DNA of 64,000 bases from Candidatus Solirubrobacter pratensis (GCF_000425945.1 NZ_KE384480.1:528599-592598); one strand, 5' to 3'; positions 24,413 through 32,881 are shown, numbered from the stretch's first letter. Numbers and translations are program-made. The notes: generated by a model not told the origin, from the letters alone.

Positions 24413-25053
24413 AGACGGTCCGCGTTCTCGTCGCGGATGACCACGCGCCGACGCGCGAGGACATCGCGACAGCGCTTCGCCAGGACGGCGGCTTCGATGT
24501 GATCGCGACGGCGGAGGATGCGCCCGGAGCGGTCGATGCCGCACTGCGCGAGCAGCCTCACCTTGCCCTCTTGGACGTGAACATGCCCGGCAGCGGGCTC
24601 GCCGCCGCGTGGGAGATCACCGCGCGGCTGCCGGGCACGCGCGTGGTCATGCTCACGATCTCGCGCGACGACGGGCACCTGTTCGCGGCGCTGCGCGCGG
24701 GCGCCGCCGGCTACCTGCTCAAGGACACTGAGACGGAGCGGCTGCCGGACGCCCTGCGCGACGTGATGGCGGGCGAGGCGGCGCTGCCGGTCACGCTCGT
24801 CACCCGCCTCGTGGAGGAGTTCCGCGACCGGGCGCCGCGCCGGCGCACGTTGATGTCGTCACGCGAGGACGAGCCGCGCTTGACTTCGCGGGAGTGGGAA
24901 GTCCTCGAGCTGATGCGGCGCAAGATGACGACGGCGCAGATCGCGCGCACGCTCGTCGTGTCGCCCGCGACCGTGCGCTCGCACGTGGCCGCGATCCTGC
25001 GCAAGCTGAGGGTCGCCGACCGGGACGCCGCGGTGAAGATGATGGACGGGTAG
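24409..25053 (+). CDS. Response regulator, NarL/FixJ type
   Basis: 214 aa if read from ATA 24409, which overlaps the kinase stop (ATAG). No ATG, GTG or TTG occurs in this frame for over 100 bases upstream, and the next in-frame GTG would delete the acidic pocket, so the start codon is odd or one base is wrong. The receiver has VADDHAPTRED, phospho-acceptor Asp near 56 in ALLDVNMPG, and LLKDTE. The C-terminal LuxR-type HTH has LTSREWEVLELM and VSPATVRSHVAAILRKL. Partner of the kinase upstream. Confidence 0.85.
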   Translation: METVRVLVADDHAPTREDIATALRQDGGFDVIATAEDAPGAVDAALREQPHLALLDVNMPGSGLAAAWEITARLPGTRVVMLTISRDDGHLFAALRAGAAGYLLKDTETERLPDALRDVMAGEAALPVTLVTRLVEEFRDRAPRRRTLMSSREDEPRLTSREWEVLELMRRKMTTAQIARTLVVSPATVRSHVAAILRKLRVADRDAAVKMMDG

Positions 25054-25073
25054 CGTCGACCGGAGGTCCGAGC

Positions 25074-25484
25074 TTGCGAGGACCGGAGGGCGAAACGGGC
25101 TCTACCGGCCATCTGCTCGCCGGCGAGGTCGGTGCCCTGGCGGGCGTGACCGGCAACACGATCGGACAGTGGGCGCGCTGGGGCTACATCCGCGCGTCCC
25201 AGTCCACCGGCGACCCGCACGTCTACTCCGTCGAGGACGCGGCGGAGGCGGCGATCGTGCACACCCTGCTCGAGCGCGGCGTCTCCCACGCCCAGGTGCG
25301 GCGAGCGATCGCGCACCTGCCCGGGCGCTGGCCGCTCAGCGACGCGCGGCTCGCGACGACCGACGACGCGCGCCCGCGGATCGTCCTCGACGGCGAGTTC
25401 ATGCTCTCCCCGCGCGGCTGGCAGCTGATGGTCGCGCCGCCGCCGCTGCGCGACGTACGCCTGCGCTTAAGGCACGCCGGGTAG
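25074..25484 (+). CDS. Small MerR-like helix-turn-helix protein
   Basis: 136 aa from TTG 25074, with GGAGG 7 bases upstream. An N-terminal MerR-type winged helix (GEVGALAGVTGNTIGQWARW, then GYIRASQSTGDPHVYSVEDA) is followed by a helical region and a short tail (VAPPPLRDVRLRLRHAG) with no cysteine metal site. It may be a stand-alone DNA-binding regulator. It follows the two-component genes by 20 bases. Confidence 0.7.
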   Translation: MRGPEGETGSTGHLLAGEVGALAGVTGNTIGQWARWGYIRASQSTGDPHVYSVEDAAEAAIVHTLLERGVSHAQVRRAIAHLPGRWPLSDARLATTDDARPRIVLDGEFMLSPRGWQLMVAPPPLRDVRLRLRHAG

Positions 25485-25496
25485 CGTGGTGGGCCG

Positions 25497-26138
25497 ATGG
25501 ATCGCCGCCCACTGGCCTTCGCCGCCGCCTGCGCCGGGCTCGCCACGGCGGTCTACGTCGTCGTGGTGCACGTCGCGCTGGTACAGCGCCTCGACCTGCA
25601 CGTGCTCGAGGACGCGATGCGCCACCGGACCGAGCAGCGCACGACGGTCGCGTCTGACCTCGTGGGCCTGTTCGATCCGGCGCCGTTCGCGGTGATCACC
25701 GCCTCGCTCGTCGCCGGCGCGCTGCTCGCCGGCCGCGTACGCGCCGGGTTCGCGGCCGGCGGGGCGATGCTCGCCGCCGCCGTCACGACGCAGCTGCTCA
25801 AGCCGGCGCTCGCCGTCCAGCGGCCGTATCCGGCCGACCACTACATGCCGGCGGCGTCCTGGCCGAGCGGCCACACGACGGCGATCGTCAGCCTCCTGCT
25901 CGCCTTCGTGATCGTGCTCCCGCCGCGGCTGCGGCCTCCGGTCGCGGTGCTCGGCGGCGGGATCGCGGCGCTCGCGCTCGGCTCGATCGTCCTGCTCGGC
26001 TTCCACTACCCGAGCGACGTGCTCGGCGGCGTCCTGGTGGCCAGCGGCTGGAGCGCGGTCGCGCTCGCGGTCAGCGGTAGCGGCCGGGCTCCCACAGCGG
26101 CTCGGCGGCGCCCGCGTTCGCACCCCGCGACAGGATGA
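25497..26138 (+). CDS. PAP2-family membrane phosphatase
   Basis: 213 aa from ATG 25497. About six membrane helices. The three acid-phosphatase motifs are KPALAVQRP (near 102), PSGHT (near 122) and GFHYPSDVLGG (near 166). It dephosphorylates a lipid such as undecaprenyl pyrophosphate or phosphatidic acid at the membrane surface. The last 68 bases overlap the 3' end of the convergent adenosyltransferase gene. Confidence 0.9.
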   Translation: MDRRPLAFAAACAGLATAVYVVVVHVALVQRLDLHVLEDAMRHRTEQRTTVASDLVGLFDPAPFAVITASLVAGALLAGRVRAGFAAGGAMLAAAVTTQLLKPALAVQRPYPADHYMPAASWPSGHTTAIVSLLLAFVIVLPPRLRPPVAVLGGGIAALALGSIVLLGFHYPSDVLGGVLVASGWSAVALAVSGSGRAPTAARRRPRSHPATG

Positions 26139-26628
26139 ACAGCAGATCCGAGAGCCGGTTGAGGTAGCGCACGCACTCCGCGTTGATCTCCTCGCCGCAG
26201 GCGATCGCGCGGCGCTCGGCGCGGCGGCAGACGGTGCGGCAGACGTGCAGCTGGGCGGCGGCGGGCGTGCCGCCCGGGAGGACGAAGGACTTCAGCGGCG
26301 CCAGCGGCTCGTTCGCCTCGTCGCACGCCTGCTCGAGCGAGGCGGTCTGCTCCGGGATCACGCGCAGGCGCTGCCGCTCGCCGCCCTCGGGCACGGAGAT
26401 GTCGGCGCCGACGTCGAACAGGTCGTTCTGGATCCGGCGCAGCCACTCCACATAGCGCTCCGGGAGGTCGCCCTGCGCGAGCGCGAGGCCGATCTGCGCG
26501 TTCAGCTCGTCGACCGTGCCGTACGCCTCGATCCGCGGATGCGTCTTCGGGACCCGGCTCATGTCGCCCAAGTGCGTCTCTCCGCCGTCGCCGAGACGGG
26601 TGTAGATACGCGTGAGATTGACGGTCAT
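26071..26628 (-). CDS. pduO: Cob(I)alamin adenosyltransferase, PduO type
   Basis: 185 aa from ATG 26628; ATG 26646 is also in frame. It transfers adenosyl from ATP to cob(I)alamin to make coenzyme B12. N-terminal TRIYTRLGDGGETHLGD (ATP-binding), RIEAYGTVDELNAQIG, IQNDLFDVGAD, and C-terminal AERRAIACGEE and VRYLNRLSDLLFILSR are the PduO/EutT-like signature. It is divergent from the cobalamin riboswitch operon, with only about 20 bases between its start and the riboswitch, and could serve the B12 mutase at 3895. Confidence 0.94.
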   Translation of the reverse strand: MTVNLTRIYTRLGDGGETHLGDMSRVPKTHPRIEAYGTVDELNAQIGLALAQGDLPERYVEWLRRIQNDLFDVGADISVPEGGERQRLRVIPEQTASLEQACDEANEPLAPLKSFVLPGGTPAAAQLHVCRTVCRRAERRAIACGEEINAECVRYLNRLSDLLFILSRGANAGAAEPLWEPGRYR

Positions 26629-26649
26629 CGTCGTATACCATGCCATCCG

Positions 26650-26800
26650 TCACAGGTCGGTGGACAGGGAAGCCGGTGAGAATCCGGCGCGGACCCGCCA
26701 CTGTCACCGGGGACGCTCGCCGCAGCAGGCCACTGGTTCGTCCGGGAAGGCGCGGGAGAAGGCCCGGAAGCCAGGAGACCTCCCAGCGACCGCAACGCCG
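26650..26800 (+). promoter_or_regulatory. Cobalamin (AdoCbl) riboswitch
   Basis: The leader shows the conserved core GGGAAGCCGGTGAGAATCC, then GCGGACCCGCCACTGT, and near the 3' end the B12 box GCCAGGAGACC (about 26770-26780). It precedes the first DUF4430 gene by about 30 bases, so it should shut off translation or transcription of the ECF operon when adenosylcobalamin is plentiful. The boundaries are approximate. Confidence 0.93.
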
Positions 26801-26831
26801 AACGCCCTCGTGGAAAGGGGTGGCCTCGAGC

Positions 26832-27905
26832 ATGAAGCTCAAACTGTCCGCCGGCCTCGCTGCCGGTCTCATCGCGATCTCCGCGGCACCTGCGCTTGCC
26901 GCGCCGGCCAACGTGACGGTGCGCGTCGAGGGCGCCGCGAGCACGCTCGTCGACTCGGCGGCGGTCGCCACGACGGCGCAGCCGGTCAGCAAGGCGGGCC
27001 ATGACTGCTCCGGCACGAGCGTCGGTGGCGCGCTGGAGAAGGCGACCGCCGGCAGCTGGACGGCGGGCTGGGACCCCAACTACGGCCACTTCGTGCAGGG
27101 GATCATGGGCGAGACGCCCTCCGGCGACGACTACTGGTCGCTGTGGATCAACCACAAGCTGTCGTCCGTCGGCGCCTGCGCGGCCGAGCTGCAGGAAGGC
27201 GACAGCGTCCTCTTCTTCGTCGACACCTGCCACTTCGACGGCGTCGGCTGCTCCAATGCTCCTGTGCTTCCGCTCGGCCTTACCGCGCCCGCCTCGGTCA
27301 CGCAGGGCGCCAACGCCCAGGTGACCGTCGTGCGCTACGACGCGAGCGGCGCCGCGGCGCCGGTCGCGGGGGCGAGCGTCGGCGGCGCGACGACTGACGC
27401 CGACGGCCACGCGACGATCGCGTTCCCCGCGGCCGGCCCCGTGCGGCTGAAGGCCGAGAAGCCCGGGTTCGCACGCTCGGAGACCGAGACCGTCGCCGTC
27501 GGCGCGCCCGGCGCGTCGTACCCGCCGCTGCTCCCCGCCGACCGCACGCCGCCGACCGCCCGGCTCGCGGGCCTGAACGACCACGCGGTGCTCAAGACCG
27601 GCCCGCGCGAGCTGCGCGGCAGCTTCGGCGCCGACCCGTCCGGCATCAAGGCCGTCAAGCTGCGCCTGACCAAGCGGCTGGGCTCCAAGTGCTGGTACTT
27701 CTCCGGCAGGTCGGAGACCTTCCGCGGCACGCACTGCGGCAAGGGGCCCTACTTCTCGATCGGCGATCGCGCCGACTGGTCCTACCTGCTGCCGTCCCGG
27801 CTCGGGAAGGGCCGGTACGTGCTCGACGCCGTCGCGATCGACGGCGCCGGCAACCGCACGCCGCTCGCTCGCGGCACGACCCGGGTGGTGTTCACCGTCA
27901 GATGA
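26832..27905 (+). CDS. Secreted DUF4430 (transcobalamin beta-domain-like) protein
   Basis: 357 aa from ATG 26832. A signal peptide ends ALA at residue 23. DUF4430 covers about 28-132 (VTVRVEG, then DDYWSLWINHKL and LQEGDSVLFFVDTC), with four Cys at about 59, 116, 133 and 140 that could form disulfides. An Ig-like carboxypeptidase-regulatory-type domain (150-235) and a C-terminal Ig-like domain follow; no membrane anchor is seen. DUF4430 resembles the C-terminal beta domain of animal transcobalamin and intrinsic factor. Under B12-riboswitch control it probably binds corrinoids outside the cell (inference). The stop overlaps the next start. Confidence 0.85.
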   Translation: MKLKLSAGLAAGLIAISAAPALAAPANVTVRVEGAASTLVDSAAVATTAQPVSKAGHDCSGTSVGGALEKATAGSWTAGWDPNYGHFVQGIMGETPSGDDYWSLWINHKLSSVGACAAELQEGDSVLFFVDTCHFDGVGCSNAPVLPLGLTAPASVTQGANAQVTVVRYDASGAAAPVAGASVGGATTDADGHATIAFPAAGPVRLKAEKPGFARSETETVAVGAPGASYPPLLPADRTPPTARLAGLNDHAVLKTGPRELRGSFGADPSGIKAVKLRLTKRLGSKCWYFSGRSETFRGTHCGKGPYFSIGDRADWSYLLPSRLGKGRYVLDAVAIDGAGNRTPLARGTTRVVFTVR

Positions 27906-28822
27906 AGCGCCTTGTCGTCCTCCTGCTCGCCGTCGTCGCCGCCTCGGGCTGCGGCTTCGGCGCGGGTGATGCTTCCGGCGGGAAGGTCACCGTCACCGTG
28001 TCGCGCGACTTCGGGCGCTCGCAGATGGCCCCGACCCGCAGCGAGGCGGCGCGCGACGGCGAGACCGTGATGCGGCTGCTGCAGCGCAACTTCACGGTCA
28101 AGACCCGGTTCGGCGGCGGGTTCGTGCAGGAGATCGACGGCGTGTCCGGCGGCGAGGCGAAGGGCCGCAAGGTCGACTGGTTCTATTACGTCAACGGCAT
28201 CGAGGCGTCCCAGGGCGCGGCCGACCACAAGGTCTCGCCCGGCGACCGCGTGTGGTGGGACCACCACGACTGGGGAGCCGCCCAGCGGATCCCCGCGGTC
28301 GTCGGCGCGTTCCCGGAGCCGTTCACCTCCGGGATGGACGGCAAGAAGTTCCCGGTGCGGCTGGTCTGCATGGGCGAGGCGGGCCGCTCGTGCGACGAGG
28401 TGGAGCAGCGGCTCCAGGAGGCGGGCATCAAGACGCTGGCGCGCTCGAGCCTGGAGCAGTCGGTCGGGAAGGTGCTGCGCGTCCTCGTCGGCTCGTGGCG
28501 AGACGTCCGCAAGGACATCGCGGCGCGCCAGCTCGAGGTCGGGCCGCAGGCGTCGGGCGTGTTCGCGAAGCCCGACCCCTCCGGCTCGAAGATCGCGCTG
28601 CTCGACTCGCGCGGCCAGGTGGAGAAGACGCTGGGCCCGGCCGGCGGGCTGGTCGCCGCGACGAGCTTCGCCGACCAGGATCCCACCTGGCTCGTGACCG
28701 GCACCGACCAGGTGGGCGTGGCGGCCGCGGCGGCGGCCGTCACGGAGGACCAGCTGCGCGACCGCTTCGCCCTCGCCATCGAGGCCGGGAAGGGCGTGCC
28801 GTTGCCGATCGAGGCGCCATGA
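27902..28822 (+). CDS. DUF4430 lipoprotein, predicted B12-binding
   Basis: 306 aa from ATG 27902. The lipobox AASGC (Cys17) anchors it to the outer face of the membrane. DUF4430 covers about 29-125: GETVMRLLQRNF, GGGFVQEIDGVSGG, DWFYYVNGIEA, and VSPGDRVWWDHHDW. The remaining 180 residues form a domain I do not recognise. It is probably the membrane-tethered beta-domain partner for the toroid domain of the S component three genes downstream (inference). The stop overlaps a 28-codon ORF. Confidence 0.85.
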   Translation: MKRLVVLLLAVVAASGCGFGAGDASGGKVTVTVSRDFGRSQMAPTRSEAARDGETVMRLLQRNFTVKTRFGGGFVQEIDGVSGGEAKGRKVDWFYYVNGIEASQGAADHKVSPGDRVWWDHHDWGAAQRIPAVVGAFPEPFTSGMDGKKFPVRLVCMGEAGRSCDEVEQRLQEAGIKTLARSSLEQSVGKVLRVLVGSWRDVRKDIAARQLEVGPQASGVFAKPDPSGSKIALLDSRGQVEKTLGPAGGLVAATSFADQDPTWLVTGTDQVGVAAAAAAVTEDQLRDRFALAIEAGKGVPLPIEAP

Positions 28823-28905
28823 CCGGCGAAGCCTCGCGCTTCGCGTTCGTTTCGCCGGGAGCGATCGCCCAGGGGGCGATTCTCCCGGGCGCGATAGCGA
28901 GATGA
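28819..28905 (+). CDS. 28-residue linker ORF (doubtful)
   Basis: It runs from an ATG overlapping the upstream stop to a TGA overlapping the EcfT start, 4 bases at each end, so it could carry ribosomes across the gap. The DNA is largely an imperfect hairpin with GGGAGCGATCGCC and GGCGATTCTCCC, which resembles the repeat near 20998. It may be a repeat insertion that happens to stay open rather than a real peptide. Confidence 0.25.
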   Translation: MTGEASRFAFVSPGAIAQGAILPGAIAR

Positions 28906-29765
28906 GCCTTCCACGTTCGCGACGGAGTCCCCTGCACGCCGCCCGCGCCGGCGCGGCGGGGGCGTGGTGCCTGGCGCTCGGGGCGGTCCCGCTCGTGAGC
29001 GAGCACCCCGCCGTGCTCGCGGCGGTGCTCGCGGTCGAGGTGGCGGCGGCGCGCGCGGCCGGCCTGTCGCGTGAGCTGCTGCGCACCGCGCGCTGGGCGG
29101 TCCCGTTCGCGATCGTCGTGATGCTGATCAACGCCCTCGTCGCCCGCGAGGGCCTGACGGTGATCTTCCGCGGGCCCGACCTCCCGTGGCGCGGGCAGCT
29201 CGACATCACGTGGGAGGCGCTCGCCTACGGCGGCGTGCTCGGCCTGCGGATGCTCGCGATCTTCCTCAGCTCGACCTTCCTGGCGGCGGCCGTCGACGCC
29301 GACGAGCTGCTGCGCGGGTTCCGGCGCGCCTCCCTGCGCTCGGGCCTGACCGCCGCGCTGGCGATGCGGCTGTGGCCCGTGCTCGCCCGCGACGGCCACC
29401 GGCTCGCCGACGCCCAGCGCTGCCTGCCCGAGGGCGGCGCCTCCCGCACGGCCGTCCTGCGCGCGGTCACGGCAGGAGCGCTCGACCGCGCGACCGACGT
29501 CGCCGCGACGCTCGAGGTGCGCGGCTTCGGCCTCGGGCTGCGGCCGCCGCGGATGCCGCGCCCGTGGTCGCGCCACGACATCGCGTTCGCGGCGTCGGCG
29601 ACCGCGCTGCTCGCGCTGGCGGCGGGCGTCCTGGCGGGCGCCTGGGCCTCGTTCGAGCCGTACCCGCGCATGTCCGCGCCGCTCGACGGCCCCACGTGGG
29701 CCGCCATCGCCGCGCTCGCGCTCTGCGCGCTCGCCCCGTTCGCCGACCGCCGGGGGATCGGGTGA
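28902..29765 (+). CDS. ECF transporter T component (EcfT/CbiQ-like)
   Basis: 287 aa from ATG 28902. About five to six membrane helices with the cytoplasmic coupling helices near 130-215. The second Ala-Arg-Gly-type motif is seen in ATLEVRGFG (about 207); the first corresponds to RASLRSG with a changed sequence. It couples the ATPases to the S component. The stop overlaps the ATPase start (GTGA). Confidence 0.85.
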   Translation: MSLPRSRRSPLHAARAGAAGAWCLALGAVPLVSEHPAVLAAVLAVEVAAARAAGLSRELLRTARWAVPFAIVVMLINALVAREGLTVIFRGPDLPWRGQLDITWEALAYGGVLGLRMLAIFLSSTFLAAAVDADELLRGFRRASLRSGLTAALAMRLWPVLARDGHRLADAQRCLPEGGASRTAVLRAVTAGALDRATDVAATLEVRGFGLGLRPPRMPRPWSRHDIAFAASATALLALAAGVLAGAWASFEPYPRMSAPLDGPTWAAIAALALCALAPFADRRGIG

Positions 29766-31312
29766 CGGTCCTCGCCCTGCACGGCGTCACGTACGCCTAT
29801 CCCGACGAGGCGGCGCCGGCGCTGCGCGACGTCTCGCTGGCCGTCGAGCCGGGCGAGCTCGTGCTGCTCGCCGGCGGCTCGGGCTCCGGCAAGTCCACGC
29901 TGCTGCGCGCCGCGGCCGGGCTCGTGCCGCACTTCCACGGCGGGACCTTCGCCGGGCGCGTGCTGACCGGCGGGCTCGACACGCGCGAGCACGGGCCCGC
30001 GGAGCTCGCGGCGGTCGCCGGGACCCTGTTCCAGGACCCCGAGACGCAGGTGGTGATGGGGACCGTACGCGCCGAGCTCGCGTTCCCGCTCGAGAATCGC
30101 GGCTGGGCCGCGCCGGCCGTCGCGCGCGGCGTGGAGGAGGCGGCGCTCGCGCTCGGGCTCGCCGGCCTGCTCGACCGCGCGACGCACGAGCTCTCAGGCG
30201 GCGAGCTGCAGCGCGTCGCGCTCGCGGCGGCGCTCGCGGGGCGCCCGCGGCTGCTGCTGCTCGACGAGCCGACCTCGCAGCTCGATCCCGTCGCCGGCGA
30301 CGAGCTGCTGGGCGTCCTGCGGCGGCTCAACGAGGAGTGGGGGACCGCGATCCTGCTCGCCGAGCATCGCATCGAGCGCTGCCTGCCGGCGGCCGACCGC
30401 GTGATCGAGCTGGGCGCGGGCCGCCTGATCGCCGACGAGGCGCCGCGCGGATGGCTCGCCCGCACGCGCGCGACGCCGGCCGCCCGGCTGTTCGAGCTCG
30501 CGCGCCTGGAGCCCGTCCCGCTGAGCGTGAAGGAGGCTCGCCGCGAGCCGGAGATCGCCGAGGCCGCGGCGGCCGCGGACGCCCGGCAGCCGGTCCAGGC
30601 GCCGCAGGCCGGCTTCCTCGCCCGCCGCCGCGAGCGCCGCGCCGCCGCGCTCGCGGTGGAGGACGTGTGGCTCGAGCTGCGCGAGGGTCCTGCGGTGCTC
30701 CGCGGCGCCGAGCTGGTCGCGCGCGAGGGCGAGCGGATCGCGCTGATGGGCCGCAACGGCGCAGGCAAGTCGACGCTGCTGAAGGCGATCGCGGGCGTGC
30801 TGGAGCCGACCCGCGGCCGCATCCGCGCCGACGGCGTCGCGCTGCTCACGCAGCACCCCGGCGACCACCTGCTGCGCGAAACGATCGGCGCGCACCTGCC
30901 CGACTCCGAGCTCGCCGCGCGCCACCCGCGCGACGTGTCCGGCGGCGAGCGCCAGCGCTCCGCGCTCGAGCTGATCCTGCGCGCGCCGGCCGCGATCCTG
31001 CTGCTCGACGAGCCGACGCGGGGGATGGACCCCGCGCGCCGCGAGGCGCTCGCCGCCCGGCTGCGCGAGCGCGAGGGCGTCGTCGTGGTCGCGACCCACG
31101 ACGCGGAGTTCGCGGCCGCGTTCGCCACGCGCGTGGTCCTGCTCGGCGACGGGCGCGCGGTCGCCGACGCCGCGCCCGCGGACGTCCTCGCCGGCGGCTG
31201 GTACTTCGCCACGCAGGTCGCGCGCGTGCTGGGCGGCGCGGGTGGCGCGCTGACGGCCGAGGAAGGCGCGGCGGTGTTGCGCGCGGCGGCGCGGGTAGGA
31301 GACGCGGCGTGA
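29762..31312 (+). CDS. ECF transporter ATPase, two ABC domains in one chain (EcfA-A')
   Basis: 516 aa from GTG 29762. Domain 1 (1-230): Walker A GGSGSGKST near 38, FQDPETQVV (Q-loop with the ECF-type DPE/Q motif), LSGGELQR, LLLLDEPTSQLD, and LAEHRIE as switch His. Domain 2 (about 300-500): GRNGAGKST, LLTQHPGDHL, VSGGERQR, LLLDEPTRGMD, VATHDAE. This is the fused A1-A2 ATPase pair of energy-coupling-factor transporters. It starts on the ecfT stop and ends on the S-component start. Confidence 0.93.
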   Translation: MTVLALHGVTYAYPDEAAPALRDVSLAVEPGELVLLAGGSGSGKSTLLRAAAGLVPHFHGGTFAGRVLTGGLDTREHGPAELAAVAGTLFQDPETQVVMGTVRAELAFPLENRGWAAPAVARGVEEAALALGLAGLLDRATHELSGGELQRVALAAALAGRPRLLLLDEPTSQLDPVAGDELLGVLRRLNEEWGTAILLAEHRIERCLPAADRVIELGAGRLIADEAPRGWLARTRATPAARLFELARLEPVPLSVKEARREPEIAEAAAAADARQPVQAPQAGFLARRRERRAAALAVEDVWLELREGPAVLRGAELVAREGERIALMGRNGAGKSTLLKAIAGVLEPTRGRIRADGVALLTQHPGDHLLRETIGAHLPDSELAARHPRDVSGGERQRSALELILRAPAAILLLDEPTRGMDPARREALAARLREREGVVVVATHDAEFAAAFATRVVLLGDGRAVADAAPADVLAGGWYFATQVARVLGGAGGALTAEEGAAVLRAAARVGDAA

Positions 31313-32817
31313 GCTGGATCGCGGGATCGTTCCTCGTGCTCGGCGCCGCGCTCGCCGCCGGCTTCGCCTGGTACGAGCGGCGCCATCCGTCCACGCGCGT
31401 GCTCGCGCTCGTCGCCACGCTCGCCGCGCTCGCCGCGCTCGGCCGGATCGCCTTCGCGGCCCTGCCGAACGTGAAGCCGACGACCGACATCGTGCTGATC
31501 GCGGGCTACGTGCTCGGCGGCGCGCCGGGCTTCGTGGTCGGCGCCGTCGCCGCGCTCGCCTCCAACCTCTTCTTCGGCCAGGGGCCGTGGACCCCGTGGC
31601 AGATGGCGGCCTGGGGCGCGGTCGGCCTCTTCGGCGCGGTTCTCGCCAAGCTCACGCGCCGGCGCCTCGGCCGCGTCCCGCTCGCCGTCGCCTGCGGCGC
31701 GGCGGGGTTCGGCTTCGGCGCGGTGATGAACACCGCGGAATGGATCATGTACTCCGGCGACCACACGCTTCCCAAGCTCGTCACCCAGTTCGCGACGGCG
31801 TTCTCCTTCGACGCCGCGCACGCGATCGGCAACGTCGTCTTCTGCCTCGCGTTCGGTCCGGCGCTGATCCAGGCCCTCGCCCGCTACCGCACGCGGTTCG
31901 AGATCACCTGGGCGCCGGTCGCCGCCGCGAGCGCCGCACTCGTCCTCGCGGCCGGCCTGCACCAGCCCGCATCCGCGCAGGCGCAGAGCACGTCCGCGGG
32001 CTACCTCCAGCGCGCCCAGAACGCCGACGGCGGCTGGGGCGCGACGCCCGGACAGGCGTCGAGCCCGCTGGTGTCCGGGTGGGCCGCGCTCGGCCTCGCC
32101 GCCGCCGGCCACAGCCCGACCACGGTCCGCAAGCGCGCCAGCGCGCTCGCGTACGTCAAGGCGCATCCCGGCTCTGACACCGGAAGCCTCGAGCGCACCA
32201 TCCTCGTGCTCGCCACCGCGGGCCGCGTACCGTCGCGCCTCACGTCGCAGCTGATCTCGCGCCGCGCGGGCAACGGCTCGTTCGCGGGCCGCGTCAACAC
32301 GACCGCGTTCGCGATCCTCGCCCTGCGCGCCGCCGGGCGCTCGCGTCGCGACGGCAGCGTGCGCCGCGCCGCGAGCTGGATCCTCAAGCAGGCCAACACG
32401 GACGGCGGCTTCAACTTCGCGACGCGCGGCAGCCCGTCCGGGATCGACGACACGGGCGCCGCGGTGCAGGCGCTGGCGGCCGCGGGACTGCGGACCACAC
32501 GAACCGCCCGGCGCGCCGCGGACTACCTCGCCCGCAGCCAGAACGCGGACGGCGGCTTCCCGCTCCAGCGCGGCGCCGGCTCCAACGCGCAGTCGACCGC
32601 ATGGGCGATCCAGGGCCTGCTCGCCGTCGGGCGAAATCCGGCTGCGGTCCGCCGCGGCAACGGCCGCGACGGCGTCGCCTACCTGCGCTCGCTGACCGCC
32701 CCCAACGGCGAGGTCCGCTACTCGCGCACGAGCCGTCAGACGCCGGTCTGGGTGACCGGCCAGGCGCTGCTGGCGCTGGCCCGCAAACCGCTCCCGATCG
32801 GCCGCGTCACCCCCTGA
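31309..32817 (+). CDS. ECF S component fused to an extracytoplasmic alpha/alpha toroid (intrinsic-factor-like)
   Basis: 502 aa from GTG 31309. Residues 1-190 are a six-helix ECF substrate-binding protein of the CbrT/CblT-like kind (ALGRIAFAALPNVKPTTDI near 42, SNLFFGQGPWTPWQMAAWG near 85). A seventh helix near 201-216 leads outside to a 280-residue domain of prenyltransferase/squalene-oxidase-type repeats (QNADGGWG near 237, NTDGGFNF, QNADGGFP, RQTPVWVTGQALLALA). The catalytic DDXD or zinc residues of the enzymes are not evident. The animal B12 carriers have a similar alpha/alpha barrel as their N-terminal domain. With the riboswitch and DUF4430 genes, cobalamin is the likely substrate. Confidence 0.85.
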   Translation: MSWIAGSFLVLGAALAAGFAWYERRHPSTRVLALVATLAALAALGRIAFAALPNVKPTTDIVLIAGYVLGGAPGFVVGAVAALASNLFFGQGPWTPWQMAAWGAVGLFGAVLAKLTRRRLGRVPLAVACGAAGFGFGAVMNTAEWIMYSGDHTLPKLVTQFATAFSFDAAHAIGNVVFCLAFGPALIQALARYRTRFEITWAPVAAASAALVLAAGLHQPASAQAQSTSAGYLQRAQNADGGWGATPGQASSPLVSGWAALGLAAAGHSPTTVRKRASALAYVKAHPGSDTGSLERTILVLATAGRVPSRLTSQLISRRAGNGSFAGRVNTTAFAILALRAAGRSRRDGSVRRAASWILKQANTDGGFNFATRGSPSGIDDTGAAVQALAAAGLRTTRTARRAADYLARSQNADGGFPLQRGAGSNAQSTAWAIQGLLAVGRNPAAVRRGNGRDGVAYLRSLTAPNGEVRYSRTSRQTPVWVTGQALLALARKPLPIGRVTP

Positions 32818-32881
32818 ACGTGCGATTCGCCAAAGGTCGCTTGCGCTTCCCGCCGCGTTCTCACATATTGTTCCGCGGCCT

